Assembly (NCBI GenBank): GCA_050329415.1
Contig: JBHJOS010000037.1
Location: 1 to 16,545, forward strand
Direction of reading: 5' to 3'
DNA: 16,545 nucleotides
Origin: JANNOG01 sp050329415
GTDB lineage: Bacteria; Actinomycetota; Actinomycetes; Actinomycetales; JBBAYJ01
Both the position numbers and the translations under genes were made by a program. Below, one piece after another: positions 1 to 8,014 of this stretch (positions are counted from its first letter, which is position 1; every line of letters begins with the position of its first letter). Under the pieces are notes generated by a model. The model was not told where the DNA came from, did not search any database, and worked only from the letters and a program-made list of their open reading frames with translations.

Positions 1-269
1 TCGCCCGCGCCGGCGTCCCCGCCCACCCGGAGCTGGGCGTCCAGGCGCGCCGCGCCCGCGCCGTCGCCCTGGACGAGGACGAGCACCCGGCAGGGGTGCT
101 CGCGGCTCGCCTCGATGGCCGCGGCGATGGCGTCCTCGGCCCGGCGGCCGTCGACCACGACGACCAGCGTCATGACCCGCCCCAGGGCGACCGCGCCGCC
201 CGTCGAGCGCAGCTCGACGAGGCGCCGGTTGATGGCGCTGGTGGTGGTCCCGGGCAGCTCGAGGATCAC
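1..269 (-). CDS. opcA: OpcA, glucose-6-phosphate dehydrogenase assembly protein (partial, 3' end beyond window)
   Basis: Only the N-terminal 89 codons are in the window; the gene runs off the left edge. The reading begins MILELPGTTTSAINRRLVEL and continues through a REHPCRVLVLVQG segment and a QLRVGGDAGAG segment, which I recognise as the start of the actinobacterial/cyanobacterial OpcA family. OpcA is required for assembly or allosteric activation of glucose-6-phosphate dehydrogenase, so it acts as a partner of the zwf product in the cytosol. The GTG start at 269 shares the four bases GTGA with the zwf stop codon, indicating translational coupling. A gene for 6-phosphogluconolactonase is expected next outside the window, by analogy with other actinobacteria, but cannot be seen. 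Family confidence is high. Confidence 0.93.
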   Translation of the reverse strand, partial: MILELPGTTTSAINRRLVELRSTGGAVALGRVMTLVVVVDGRRAEDAIAAAIEASREHPCRVLVLVQGDGAGAARLDAQLRVGGDAGAG

Positions 270-1861
270 GGCAGCCGCCAGGTGCGCCCGCCGCGGGCCA
301 GCATGGCGTCGGCGCCCGGTGGTCCCCACGTGCCCGAGGGGTATGCCTCGGGCCGGCCGTGGGCGGCCCAGAACTCGGTGATCGGGTCGAGGATCCGCCA
401 CGACAGCTCGACCTCGGCGTGGCGGGGGAACAGCGGGGGGTCGCCGAGCAGCACGTCGAGGATGAGCCGCTCGTAGGCCTCCGGGCTGGACTCGGTGAAC
501 GAGTGCCCGTACCCGAAGTCCATGGTGACGTCGCGGACCTCCATCGCGGTGCCGGGCACCTTCGAGGCGAAGCGCAGGGTGACCCCCTCGTCGGGTTGGA
601 TCCGGATGACGATGGCGTTGCGGCCGAGCGGGGAGCCGCTGGTCTTCTCGAAGGGCAGGTTGGGGGCCTGCGTGAGGACCACCGCGATCTCGGTCACCCG
701 GCGGCCCAGGCGCTTGCCCGCCCGGAGGTAGAACGGGACGCCCGACCAGCGGCGGGTGTCGACCTCCAGGGTGATGGCCGCGTAGGTCTCGGTGATCGAC
801 TCCGCCGGGATCCCGTCCTCCTCGGGGAACCCCTTGACCCAGGTGCCGCCCTGCCAGCCGGCCGCGTACTGGCCGCGCGCCGTGGTGGTCGCGAGGTCGG
901 CCGGCAGCCGCACAGCCGACAGGATCTTCTCCTTCTCGGCGCGGAGGTCGTCGGCGTCGAACGACACCGGCTCCTCCATCGCGGTGAGCGCGAACAGCTG
1001 GAGGAGGTGGTTCTGGATGACATCGCGGGCGGCCCCGATGCCGTCGTAGTAGCCCGCCCGGCCCCCGATGCCGATGTCCTCGGCCATCGTGATCTGGACG
1101 TGGTCGACGTAGTTGCTGTTCCAGATGGGCTCGAACAGCTGGTTGGCGAACCGCAGCGCCAGGAGGTTCTGGACGGTCTCCTTGCCGAGGTAGTGGTCGA
1201 TCCGGAACACCGAGTCCGGCGGGAACACCGACTCGACGACGTCGTTGAGCTCACGGGCGCTGTGCAGGTCGTGCCCGAAGGGCTTCTCGATGACGACGCG
1301 GCGCCAGCTGCCGTCCCGCTGCTCGCTCAGCCCGGACCGGGCCAGCTGCTTGCACACCACCGGGAACGACCCCGGCGGGATCGACAGGTAGAAAGCGTGG
1401 TTGCCGCGGGTGCCCCGCGCGCGGTCCAGCTCGTCGACGACGCCCGCGAGCCGGTCGAAGGACGCGTCGTCGTCGAAGCTGCCCTGGACGAACCGGACCC
1501 CGGCGAGCAGCTGCTGCCACACCGCCTCGTCGAACGGCGTCCGGGCGTGCTGCTGGACGGCGTCGTGCACGATCTGGCTGAAGTCCTGGTCGTCCCAGTC
1601 CCGTCGGGCGAACCCGACGAGGGCGAACCCCGGCGGCAGCAGGCCCCGGTGCATGAGGTCGTACACCGCTGGCATGAGCTTCTTGCGGGCGAGGTCTCCG
1701 GTCACCCCGAAGATCACGAGACTGCACGGTCCGGCGATCCGGGACAGGCGCCGGTCTCGCGGGTCGCGCAGCGGGTTGCGGTGGCCGGCGGGTGCGAGAC
1801 CGGCCGGACCGACCGCGGTGATCGGCGTGAGCGTGCCGACCGGGCCGACGGAGGCCGTCAC
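266..1861 (-). CDS. zwf: Glucose-6-phosphate 1-dehydrogenase
   Basis: The 531-residue product catalyses the NADP-linked oxidation of glucose 6-phosphate to 6-phosphogluconolactone, the entry step of the oxidative pentose phosphate pathway. The nucleotide-binding motif GVTGDLARK lies at about residues 52-60, EKPFG at 192-196, and the active-site signature RIDHYLGKE at 220-228. The length is slightly above the usual 490-515 because of a roughly 40-residue Gly/Pro/Arg-rich N-terminal extension, typical of actinobacterial enzymes. The GTG start at 1861 was chosen because it overlaps the pgi stop as GTGA, the same junction used elsewhere in this operon; a later start is possible but none is better placed. 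opcA overlaps its 3' end. The open frame extends far upstream of this start in a shadow frame, which is not coding. Confidence 0.97.
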   Translation of the reverse strand: MTASVGPVGTLTPITAVGPAGLAPAGHRNPLRDPRDRRLSRIAGPCSLVIFGVTGDLARKKLMPAVYDLMHRGLLPPGFALVGFARRDWDDQDFSQIVHDAVQQHARTPFDEAVWQQLLAGVRFVQGSFDDDASFDRLAGVVDELDRARGTRGNHAFYLSIPPGSFPVVCKQLARSGLSEQRDGSWRRVVIEKPFGHDLHSARELNDVVESVFPPDSVFRIDHYLGKETVQNLLALRFANQLFEPIWNSNYVDHVQITMAEDIGIGGRAGYYDGIGAARDVIQNHLLQLFALTAMEEPVSFDADDLRAEKEKILSAVRLPADLATTTARGQYAAGWQGGTWVKGFPEEDGIPAESITETYAAITLEVDTRRWSGVPFYLRAGKRLGRRVTEIAVVLTQAPNLPFEKTSGSPLGRNAIVIRIQPDEGVTLRFASKVPGTAMEVRDVTMDFGYGHSFTESSPEAYERLILDVLLGDPPLFPRHAEVELSWRILDPITEFWAAHGRPEAYPSGTWGPPGADAMLARGGRTWRLP

Positions 1862-3495
1862 GCGCCCGCCCCGGAGAGCGCGGCCTCGGCGGCCTGCAGC
1901 CCGGCGGGGGTGCGGACGGCGAGCGTGAGGACCGGCATGCCGTGTTCGGCGAGGACGCGGGCGTCCCCGGCGGCCTGGGCGGCGATGAGGCCGCCGAACG
2001 TGAAGCCGCGCCCGGGGACCTCCTCGTCCGCGACGTAGCCGTCGCCGGCGACCACCTGGACGAACGCTCCCCGCGACGGTCCGCCCTTGTGGTACTGCCC
2101 GGTCGAGTGCAGGAAGCGCGGCCCCCAGCCGAACGTCACCGGCCGCCCGGTACGCGCCGCGAGGGCGTCTCGCACGGCCGGCAGCCCCGGGTGGGTGCCG
2201 CGGTCGAGATAGGCCATGACGGCGAGGTACCCGTCCGGCCCCACCCGGTCGATCAGCGCCGTCACCGCGGTGCCGACGTCGGCGGCGGGGACGTCGAGGC
2301 CGAGCGCGGTGACGGTGACGTCGCCACCGGTGCCACCGGTTGCCCGAGCACCACCACCGCCGCCCGCGTCCAGCAGCTCCCGGGCGGCCACCTTGGCGCT
2401 CTCGACGTCGGGCTGGTCGAAGGGGTTGATGCCGAGCAGCCGTCCGGCCACTGCGGTCGCGTACTCCCAGAGGAGGAACTGGGCACCGAGCGGCCCGGTC
2501 ACGACGATCTGTGCGGTGTCCGCCCCGACGACCGGCCCCTCGACGTCGAGCCCGCCGGTACCGGACCGGGTCCTTACCACGAGGCAGTCTCCCGGGGGCG
2601 TGGCCGCTTCCGGGGCACCGGGTCCGACGACGACTGGCAGCAGCCCACGGCCCTGCTTCCCGGTCGACTCCGCGACGAGCTGCTCGGCCCAGTCGCCGAA
2701 ACCGGGGAGCCCGTCGTCGGGGGAACCGACGAGGACGATCTTGTCGCGCGGGCCGCCGGGGCCGGGCGTGGCGGCGAGGGCGCCGCCGAGCCGCAGCGCC
2801 GGATTGCCCGGGTCGTCGGCGCCGAGCGCGTCCGCGACGGCGGCGGCCTCGTCGAGCAGGCGCTCGACGTCCGCACCCGCCAGCCCCGAGGGCACGAGCC
2901 CGAAGGCGGTGAGCGCGCTGTACCGGCCGCCGACGCTCGGGTCGGCGGCGAAGACGGCGCGGTACCCGCCCTCGCGGGCCGTCGCCTCCAGCGGCGACCC
3001 GGGGTCGGTGACGACGACGAGCCGGCGCGCCGGGTCGATCCCCGCCCGGGTGAACGCCTCGGCGAAGGCACGTCGCTGGCTGTCGGTCTCGACTGTGCCG
3101 CCGGACTTGCTCGACACGACGACGACGGTCCGGTCGAGATCGACCAGTGCCGAGCGGACCTGGCCCGGATCGGTGCCGTCGAGCACGACGAGGTCCACCC
3201 CGGCGCCGGCGCAGACGACCTCGGGCGCCAGCGACGACCCGCCCATCCCGCACAGGACCACCCGGTCGACACCCTCCCCTCGCAGCTCGTCGCGCAGTCG
3301 GCGGACCGGCTGGACGAGATCGCGGGACGTCCGGTGCAGCCCGGTCCACCCCAGGCGCAGGGCGGCCTCGGTCCGGGCGGCCTCGCCCCACACCCCCGGG
3401 TCCTGGGCCGCGATGCGGGACGCGACGCCGTCGGCGACCAGGGTGGCGACGGTGTCGGCGACCGGGTCGGCGACGGCCTCGGCGGCGGCGCTCAC
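1858..3495 (-). CDS. pgi: Glucose-6-phosphate isomerase
   Basis: The 545-residue product interconverts glucose 6-phosphate and fructose 6-phosphate, linking glycolysis/gluconeogenesis with the oxidative branch encoded next door. Two SIS-type sugar-isomerase halves are visible: GMGGSS near residues 83-88 and SSKSGGTVET near 128-137 bind the phosphosugar; the first PGI signature is DPSVGGRYSALT and the second is INPFDQPDVESAK; WGPRFLHSTGQYHKGG lies towards the C-terminus. It resembles the PGI half of the transaldolase/PGI fusions known in some bacteria, but here tal and pgi are separate genes joined by a GTGA overlap at 3492-3495. A Gly-rich stretch (GGGGGARATGGTGG) after the second signature looks like a flexible linker. 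The GTG start at 3495 is set by the overlap. Confidence 0.93.
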   Translation of the reverse strand: MSAAAEAVADPVADTVATLVADGVASRIAAQDPGVWGEAARTEAALRLGWTGLHRTSRDLVQPVRRLRDELRGEGVDRVVLCGMGGSSLAPEVVCAGAGVDLVVLDGTDPGQVRSALVDLDRTVVVVSSKSGGTVETDSQRRAFAEAFTRAGIDPARRLVVVTDPGSPLEATAREGGYRAVFAADPSVGGRYSALTAFGLVPSGLAGADVERLLDEAAAVADALGADDPGNPALRLGGALAATPGPGGPRDKIVLVGSPDDGLPGFGDWAEQLVAESTGKQGRGLLPVVVGPGAPEAATPPGDCLVVRTRSGTGGLDVEGPVVGADTAQIVVTGPLGAQFLLWEYATAVAGRLLGINPFDQPDVESAKVAARELLDAGGGGGARATGGTGGDVTVTALGLDVPAADVGTAVTALIDRVGPDGYLAVMAYLDRGTHPGLPAVRDALAARTGRPVTFGWGPRFLHSTGQYHKGGPSRGAFVQVVAGDGYVADEEVPGRGFTFGGLIAAQAAGDARVLAEHGMPVLTLAVRTPAGLQAAEAALSGAGA

Positions 3496-4646
3496 CGCGA
3501 GTCCCCCGTGCCCGCCGCGCCCGCCGACCGGTCCAGCTCGCCACGCACCGTGGCGAGCAGCTCCGCCCAGCTGGCGACGAACTTGTCGACGCCCTCCCCC
3601 TCGAGCTGGGCGATGGTCTCGTCGTAGCCGATGCCCAGGCGCTGCACGGCGTCGAGCACCTCGCGGGCGGGAGCATAGGTGTCGCGGACGGTGTCGCCCG
3701 CCAGGTCGGCGTGGTCCTCGACGGCGCTGAAGGTCGCCGCGGGCATGGTGTTGACCGTGTCCGGGGCGACCAGCTCGACGACGTACTTGGTGTCGAGGTA
3801 CGCCGGGTCCTTGACGCCGGTCGAGGCCCACAGCGGGCGCTGGGGACAGGCGTCGGCGGCGGCCAGGTCCTGCCACCGCGGGGAGGCGACGACCTCCTCG
3901 AACACCTGGTAGGCCAGGCGGGCGTTGGCGACGGCGGCGCGCCCGCGCAGGGCCGCCGCCTCGTCGGAGCCCACGGCGTCCAGGCGCTTGTCCACCAGCG
4001 TGTCGACGCGGCTGACGAAGAACGACGCGACGCTGACCAGGCGCGACAGGTCGCGCCCCGCAGCCCGGGCCTGTTCGAGGCCGGCGAGCCAGGCCTCGAC
4101 GACGCGGCGGTATCGGTCGAGACCGAAGATGAGCGTGACGTTGACGTTGATCCCCTCGGCGAGGACCGACGTGATCGCCGGCAGCCCGGCATCCGTCGCC
4201 GGGATCTTGATCATGAGATTGGGGCGGTCGACGAGGCCCCACAGGGTGCGTGCCGACTCGACGGTGCCCGCCGTGTCGTGGGCGAGACGCGGATCCACCT
4301 CGAGGCTGACGACGCCGTCCCGGCCCTCGGTCGCCTCGTAGGTGGCGGCCAGGACGTCGCAGGCCTCGCGCACGTCGGCGGTCGTGATCTCGGTGACGGC
4401 CCGTTCGACGTCGGCGCCCTGAGCGGCGAGCCCGGCGATCTGGTCGTCGTAGGCACTGCCCTTCGCCAGGGCTGCCGCGAAGATCGTCGGATTGCTCGTG
4501 ACTCCGACGACGCCCCGCTGCACGAGCCGGGCGAGGTCGCCCGACCGCACGAGATCGCGGGAGAGGTCGTCGAGCCACACGCTGACGCCGTGGCGGGCGA
4601 GCTCGGCGAGGGGGCTGGCGGGGGGGGCGGGGACGTGTTCGGTCAC
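3492..4646 (-). CDS. tal: Transaldolase
   Basis: The 384-residue product transfers a dihydroxyacetone unit between sugar phosphates in the non-oxidative pentose phosphate pathway. TSNPTIF lies at residues 50-56, a VWLDDLSRD segment with the acidic residue D26 near the N-terminus, and the Schiff-base lysine is K147 in NLMIKIPATDAG; INVNVTLIFGLDRYRRV and ASFFVSRVDTLVDK follow, as in the long actinobacterial transaldolases (about 370 residues). The GTG start at 4646 is preceded by a clear Shine-Dalgarno GGAGG six bases upstream (CGGAGGAACC), which settles the start within a much longer open frame. It lies 56 bp after tkt and overlaps pgi by GTGA. Confidence 0.96.
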   Translation of the reverse strand: MTEHVPAPPASPLAELARHGVSVWLDDLSRDLVRSGDLARLVQRGVVGVTSNPTIFAAALAKGSAYDDQIAGLAAQGADVERAVTEITTADVREACDVLAATYEATEGRDGVVSLEVDPRLAHDTAGTVESARTLWGLVDRPNLMIKIPATDAGLPAITSVLAEGINVNVTLIFGLDRYRRVVEAWLAGLEQARAAGRDLSRLVSVASFFVSRVDTLVDKRLDAVGSDEAAALRGRAAVANARLAYQVFEEVVASPRWQDLAAADACPQRPLWASTGVKDPAYLDTKYVVELVAPDTVNTMPAATFSAVEDHADLAGDTVRDTYAPAREVLDAVQRLGIGYDETIAQLEGEGVDKFVASWAELLATVRGELDRSAGAAGTGDSR

Positions 4647-4702
4647 GGTTCCTCCGGTCGCTGGGTCGGTCCGCGTCGGTCGCGAGTCGTGGCTCTCCCG
4701 GG

Positions 4703-6865
4703 TCAACGGCGGGCGGCGGCCAGGGAGTCCCGGGCGGCGGCGGCCACGGCCACGTCCGTGAGGCCGAACTCCCGGTACAGGTCCTGGTAGTCGGCGCTGG
4801 CGCCGAAGTGGTCGAGGCCGACGGCGCGCCCGGCGTCCCCGATCCAGCGGTGCCAGCCGTGCGTGGCGGCCGCCTCGACGCTCACCCGGGCGCGGACGGT
4901 CGGCGGCAGCACCGCGTCCCGGTACCCGGCGTCCTGGTCCTCGAACCACTCCCAGCAGGGCATCGACACCACCCGGGCCCGGACCCCCTCGCCCGCCAGC
5001 AGCTCCCGGGCAGCGAGTGCGATCTGCACCTCGGACCCGGTGGCGAGCAGCAGGACGTCCGGCAGGTCGCCGTCGGCCAGGCCGGCCGCCTCCGCGAGGA
5101 CGTAGGCCCCGCGCGCCACGCCGTCGGCGCCCGAAAGGCCGCTGCCGTCGGACCGGTCGAACACCGGCAGGTTCTGCCGGCTCAGCGCCAGGCCGGTCGC
5201 CCCGGCCCGCTCCAGGGCGACCCGCCAGGCGACCGCGGTCTCGTTGGCGTCGGCCGGGCGCACGACGGCGAGCTGAGGGATCGCCCGCAGGGCCGAGAGG
5301 TGCTCGATCGGCTGGTGCGTGGGGCCGTCCTCGCCGAGGCCGATGCTGTCGTGCGTCCACACGTAGACCACCGGGAGCTGCATGAGTGCGCCCAGGCGCA
5401 CGGCGGGCCGCATGTAGTCGCTGAAGACGAGGAAGGTGCCGCCGTACGGGCGGGTGCCGCCGTGCAGGGCGATGCCGTTGAGGATGGCTCCCATCGCGTG
5501 CTCGCGGATCCCGAAGTGCAGCGTCCGGCCGTACGGGTGACCGGGGAACATGCCGGTCGCCCACTCCTGGGGCACGAAGCTGGGCTCGCCCTTCATCGTC
5601 GTGTTGTTGCTGCCGGCGAGGTCGGCGGAGCCTCCCCACAGCTCGGGCAGCACGGGTGCGAGGGCGTTGAGGACCTGTCCGGAGGCCGCGCGGGTCGCGA
5701 CCGCCTTGCCGGCCGGGAAACTCGGCAGCGCGTCGGCCCACCCGGCGGGCAGCTCGCGGCGGGTCATCCGGTCGTGCAGGGCGACCCGCTCGGCCGGGGC
5801 CGCCGCCCGCCACGCCTCGAGGTCCGCCCGCCACGTCCCGCTCAGCCGGGCTCCGCGGTCGACCACCCCGCGCACGTGCGCGAGGACGTCGTCGGCGACG
5901 TCCAGGACGGTGTCGGGGTCGAGTCCCAGCAGGGCCTTCGTGGCCCGGACCTCGTCGGGTCCGAGGGCCGAGCCGTGTGACTTGCCGGTGTTGCGGGCGT
6001 TCGGCGCCGGCCAGGCGATGATCGTCTTGAGGACGACGAGGGAGGGGCGGTCCCGCTCGTCCCTCGCCTCACGCAGCGCGTCCCGCAGCGCGCCGACGTC
6101 TTCGGTGTAGCCGGTGCCGTCCGAGGCGTCGCGCCCGCCGCGCCAGTCCACCGTCCGAACGTGCCAGCCGTAGGCCTCGTAGCGGGCGGCGGTGTCCTCG
6201 GACAGGGCGATGTCGGTGTCGTCCTCGATCGAGATCTGGTTCTGGTCGTAGATCACCACGAGGTTGCCCAGCCCCTGGTGCCCGGCCCACGACGACGCCT
6301 CCGACGTGACGCCCTCCTGGATGTCGCCGTCCGAGGCGAGCACCCACACCGTGTGGTCGAACGGCGAGGCGCCCGCCGGCGCCTCGGGGTCCAGCAGCCC
6401 GCGCTCGCGCCGCGCCGCAGCGGCCATCCCCACCGCCGTGGCCAGGCCCTGGCCGAGCGGGCCGGTCGTGGTCTCGACGCCGGCGGTGTGGCCGTGCTCG
6501 GGGTGGCCGGGGGTGCGGGAGCCCCACTTCCGCAGCTGCCGGAGGTCCTCGAGCTCCAGGCCGTACCCCGACAGGTGCAGCTGGACGTACAGGGTGAGAC
6601 TGCTGTGGCCGGCGCTCAGCACGAACCGGTCGCGCCCCGGCCAGTCCGGGGCGGCCGGGTCGTGCCGCATGACCTGCTGGTAGAGCAGGTAGGCGGCGGG
6701 GGCCAGGCTCATGGCCGTGCCGGGATGCCCGTTGCCCGCGGCCTCGACCGCGTCCATCGCCAGGGCCCGGCTGGTGTCGACGGCCCGGCGGTCGAGGTCG
6801 GTCCACCGCAGTGGCGGGGCCAGGGGGTCGAGATCGCGGGCTGTGGCCGGAGGGCTGGTCGTCAC
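4703..6865 (-). CDS. tkt: Transketolase
   Basis: The 720-residue product is a thiamine-diphosphate enzyme that moves two-carbon ketol units between sugar phosphates. GNGHPGTAMSLAP at about 44-56 is the N-terminal substrate/cofactor segment, SDGDIQEGVTSEASSW near 178-193 is the cofactor-binding GDG-type motif, and DQNQISIE follows it; the central pyrimidine-binding domain contains GIREHAMGAILNGIALHGG. Length and domain order match the family. The GTG start at 6865 has AGGAG seven bases upstream. It is the first gene of the tkt-tal-pgi-zwf-opcA operon, and a candidate promoter lies just upstream (TAGGCT at 6905-6910). Confidence 0.97.
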   Translation of the reverse strand: MTTSPPATARDLDPLAPPLRWTDLDRRAVDTSRALAMDAVEAAGNGHPGTAMSLAPAAYLLYQQVMRHDPAAPDWPGRDRFVLSAGHSSLTLYVQLHLSGYGLELEDLRQLRKWGSRTPGHPEHGHTAGVETTTGPLGQGLATAVGMAAAARRERGLLDPEAPAGASPFDHTVWVLASDGDIQEGVTSEASSWAGHQGLGNLVVIYDQNQISIEDDTDIALSEDTAARYEAYGWHVRTVDWRGGRDASDGTGYTEDVGALRDALREARDERDRPSLVVLKTIIAWPAPNARNTGKSHGSALGPDEVRATKALLGLDPDTVLDVADDVLAHVRGVVDRGARLSGTWRADLEAWRAAAPAERVALHDRMTRRELPAGWADALPSFPAGKAVATRAASGQVLNALAPVLPELWGGSADLAGSNNTTMKGEPSFVPQEWATGMFPGHPYGRTLHFGIREHAMGAILNGIALHGGTRPYGGTFLVFSDYMRPAVRLGALMQLPVVYVWTHDSIGLGEDGPTHQPIEHLSALRAIPQLAVVRPADANETAVAWRVALERAGATGLALSRQNLPVFDRSDGSGLSGADGVARGAYVLAEAAGLADGDLPDVLLLATGSEVQIALAARELLAGEGVRARVVSMPCWEWFEDQDAGYRDAVLPPTVRARVSVEAAATHGWHRWIGDAGRAVGLDHFGASADYQDLYREFGLTDVAVAAAARDSLAAARR

Positions 6866-6904
6866 GGCGGAACTCCTGGGGACGGGGACCGGGCTGCGCG
6901 GCCG

Positions 6905-6910
6905 AGCCTA
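6905..6910 (-). promoter_or_regulatory. Candidate -10 element upstream of tkt
   Basis: The minus strand reads ACTAGGCTCGG here; TAGGCT fits the actinobacterial -10 pattern TANNNT and would start a transcript near 6898 with a leader of about 33 nt carrying the AGGAG ribosome site of tkt. The same nine bases TAGGCTCGG recur before the ECF sigma gene. No convincing -35 hexamer is seen at the usual spacing. Inference only. Confidence 0.45.
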
Positions 6911-6950
6911 GTTCCGAGGAGCAGGTCCGGCGCGCTGCCGCGCTGCGTCG

Positions 6951-6990
6951 CGCCCGGCCCGGCCCGGGAATCCGGGCGGCACCGGGCCGC
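6951..6990 (-). terminator. Possible GC-rich hairpin terminator after ctaB
   Basis: A perfect 6-bp stem with a 4-base loop (arms 6962-6967 and 6972-6977) and an alternative 8-bp stem (arms 6955-6962 and 6982-6989) lie about 55-90 nt downstream of the ctaB stop. There is no U-tract, as is common in actinobacteria. The stems are short and the region is very GC-rich, so chance pairing is possible. Confidence 0.3.
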
Positions 6991-7042
6991 GGAATGCGCC
7001 CTTCGGGTGGGTGTCGCCCGAGATGTGAGTGATCCGGTCCGC

Positions 7043-8014
7043 TCAGCGGGCGAGGACGTCGACGCCGACGGCGACGAACACCACCGTGAGGTACGAGATC
7101 GACACGTGGAAGAGCCGCATCGCGCGGGGTGGCTCGCCACGCCGCAGCCGCCGGGCGAAGCCCGCGGCCGAGACCACGAACACCGCGCCCGCGACCACGG
7201 CCGCGACCGAGTAGACCCACCCCATGCCCGCCACCGGCACGAGGAGGAGGGTCGCGGCGACCATGGCCGCCGTGTGCCCGAGCACCTGGCGGGCCACGGC
7301 CGACGCCGGCGCGACGACCGGCAGCATCGGCACCCCGGCCGCGGCGTAGTCGTCGCGGAAGCGCAGCGACAGCGGCCAGTAGTGCGGCGGGGTCCAGAAG
7401 AAGACGACGAGGAACAGGACGGCGGCCGCGGCGGACAGCTCGCCGGTGACCGCCGCCCAGGCGATGAGGACCGGCATGCAGCCCGCGGCACCGCCCCAGA
7501 CGATGTTCTGGGGGGTGCGGCGCTTGAGGATCAGCGTGTAGCCGACCACGTACATGAGGATCGCCAGCACGCTGAGCGCCGCGGCGAGCGGGGTCGTGAA
7601 CCACCACAGCAGCGCCGTGGCGGCGGCGCCCAGCACGGTCGCGTAGCCGAGAGCGGCCCGGGGGCCGATCACGCCACTGGGGATCGGCCGGTGGTGGGTG
7701 CGTGTCATGACGGCGTCGATGTCACGGTCGAAGTACTGGTTGTAGGCGTTCGCGCTGCCCGCTGCGAGCGCACCGCCGACGACGGTGGCGACGACCGTGC
7801 CGACCGGCGGCACGCCGTCCGCGGCGAGCAGCATCGTCGGCAGGGTCGTGACGAGGAGCAGCTCGATGATCCGAGGCTTCGTGAGCGCGACGTAGGCTCG
7901 CAGCGTGCGCCCCACCCCGGGGGGCGCGAGGGCGTCGCGGGGGGTGTCACGAGGGGTCGTCGGGGCGGCGCCGGCTCCGGCGGCCGGTATCACTGCCGGG
8001 GGAGCGGCGCTCAC
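7043..8014 (-). CDS. ctaB: Protoheme IX farnesyltransferase (heme O synthase)
   Basis: The 323-residue UbiA-family membrane enzyme adds a farnesyl group to heme B to make heme O, the substrate of CtaA, for the aa3-type cytochrome c oxidase. LTKPR lies at residues 44-48, and the prenyl-diphosphate-binding Asp motif NAYNQYFDRDIDAVMTRT at 89-106. Later hydrophobic segments include GYTLILKRRTPQNIVWGG, which carries the second conserved stretch, and FFWTPPHYWPLSLRFRDDY. Several transmembrane helices follow through the C-terminus. The first ~35 residues are an Ala/Pro-rich cytoplasmic tail. The GTG start at 8014 overlaps the ctaA stop as GTGA, so ctaA and ctaB are translationally coupled. Confidence 0.95.
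   Translation of the reverse strand: MSAAPPAVIPAAGAGAAPTTPRDTPRDALAPPGVGRTLRAYVALTKPRIIELLLVTTLPTMLLAADGVPPVGTVVATVVGGALAAGSANAYNQYFDRDIDAVMTRTHHRPIPSGVIGPRAALGYATVLGAAATALLWWFTTPLAAALSVLAILMYVVGYTLILKRRTPQNIVWGGAAGCMPVLIAWAAVTGELSAAAAVLFLVVFFWTPPHYWPLSLRFRDDYAAAGVPMLPVVAPASAVARQVLGHTAAMVAATLLLVPVAGMGWVYSVAAVVAGAVFVVSAAGFARRLRRGEPPRAMRLFHVSISYLTVVFVAVGVDVLAR

Noticed and set aside
1862..4192. A continuous open frame upstream of zwf that would make a protein of over 1,300 residues
   Set aside because: The upstream part is the out-of-frame complement of pgi and tal, is Arg/Pro/Gly-rich low complexity, and the GTGA overlap places the zwf start at 1861.
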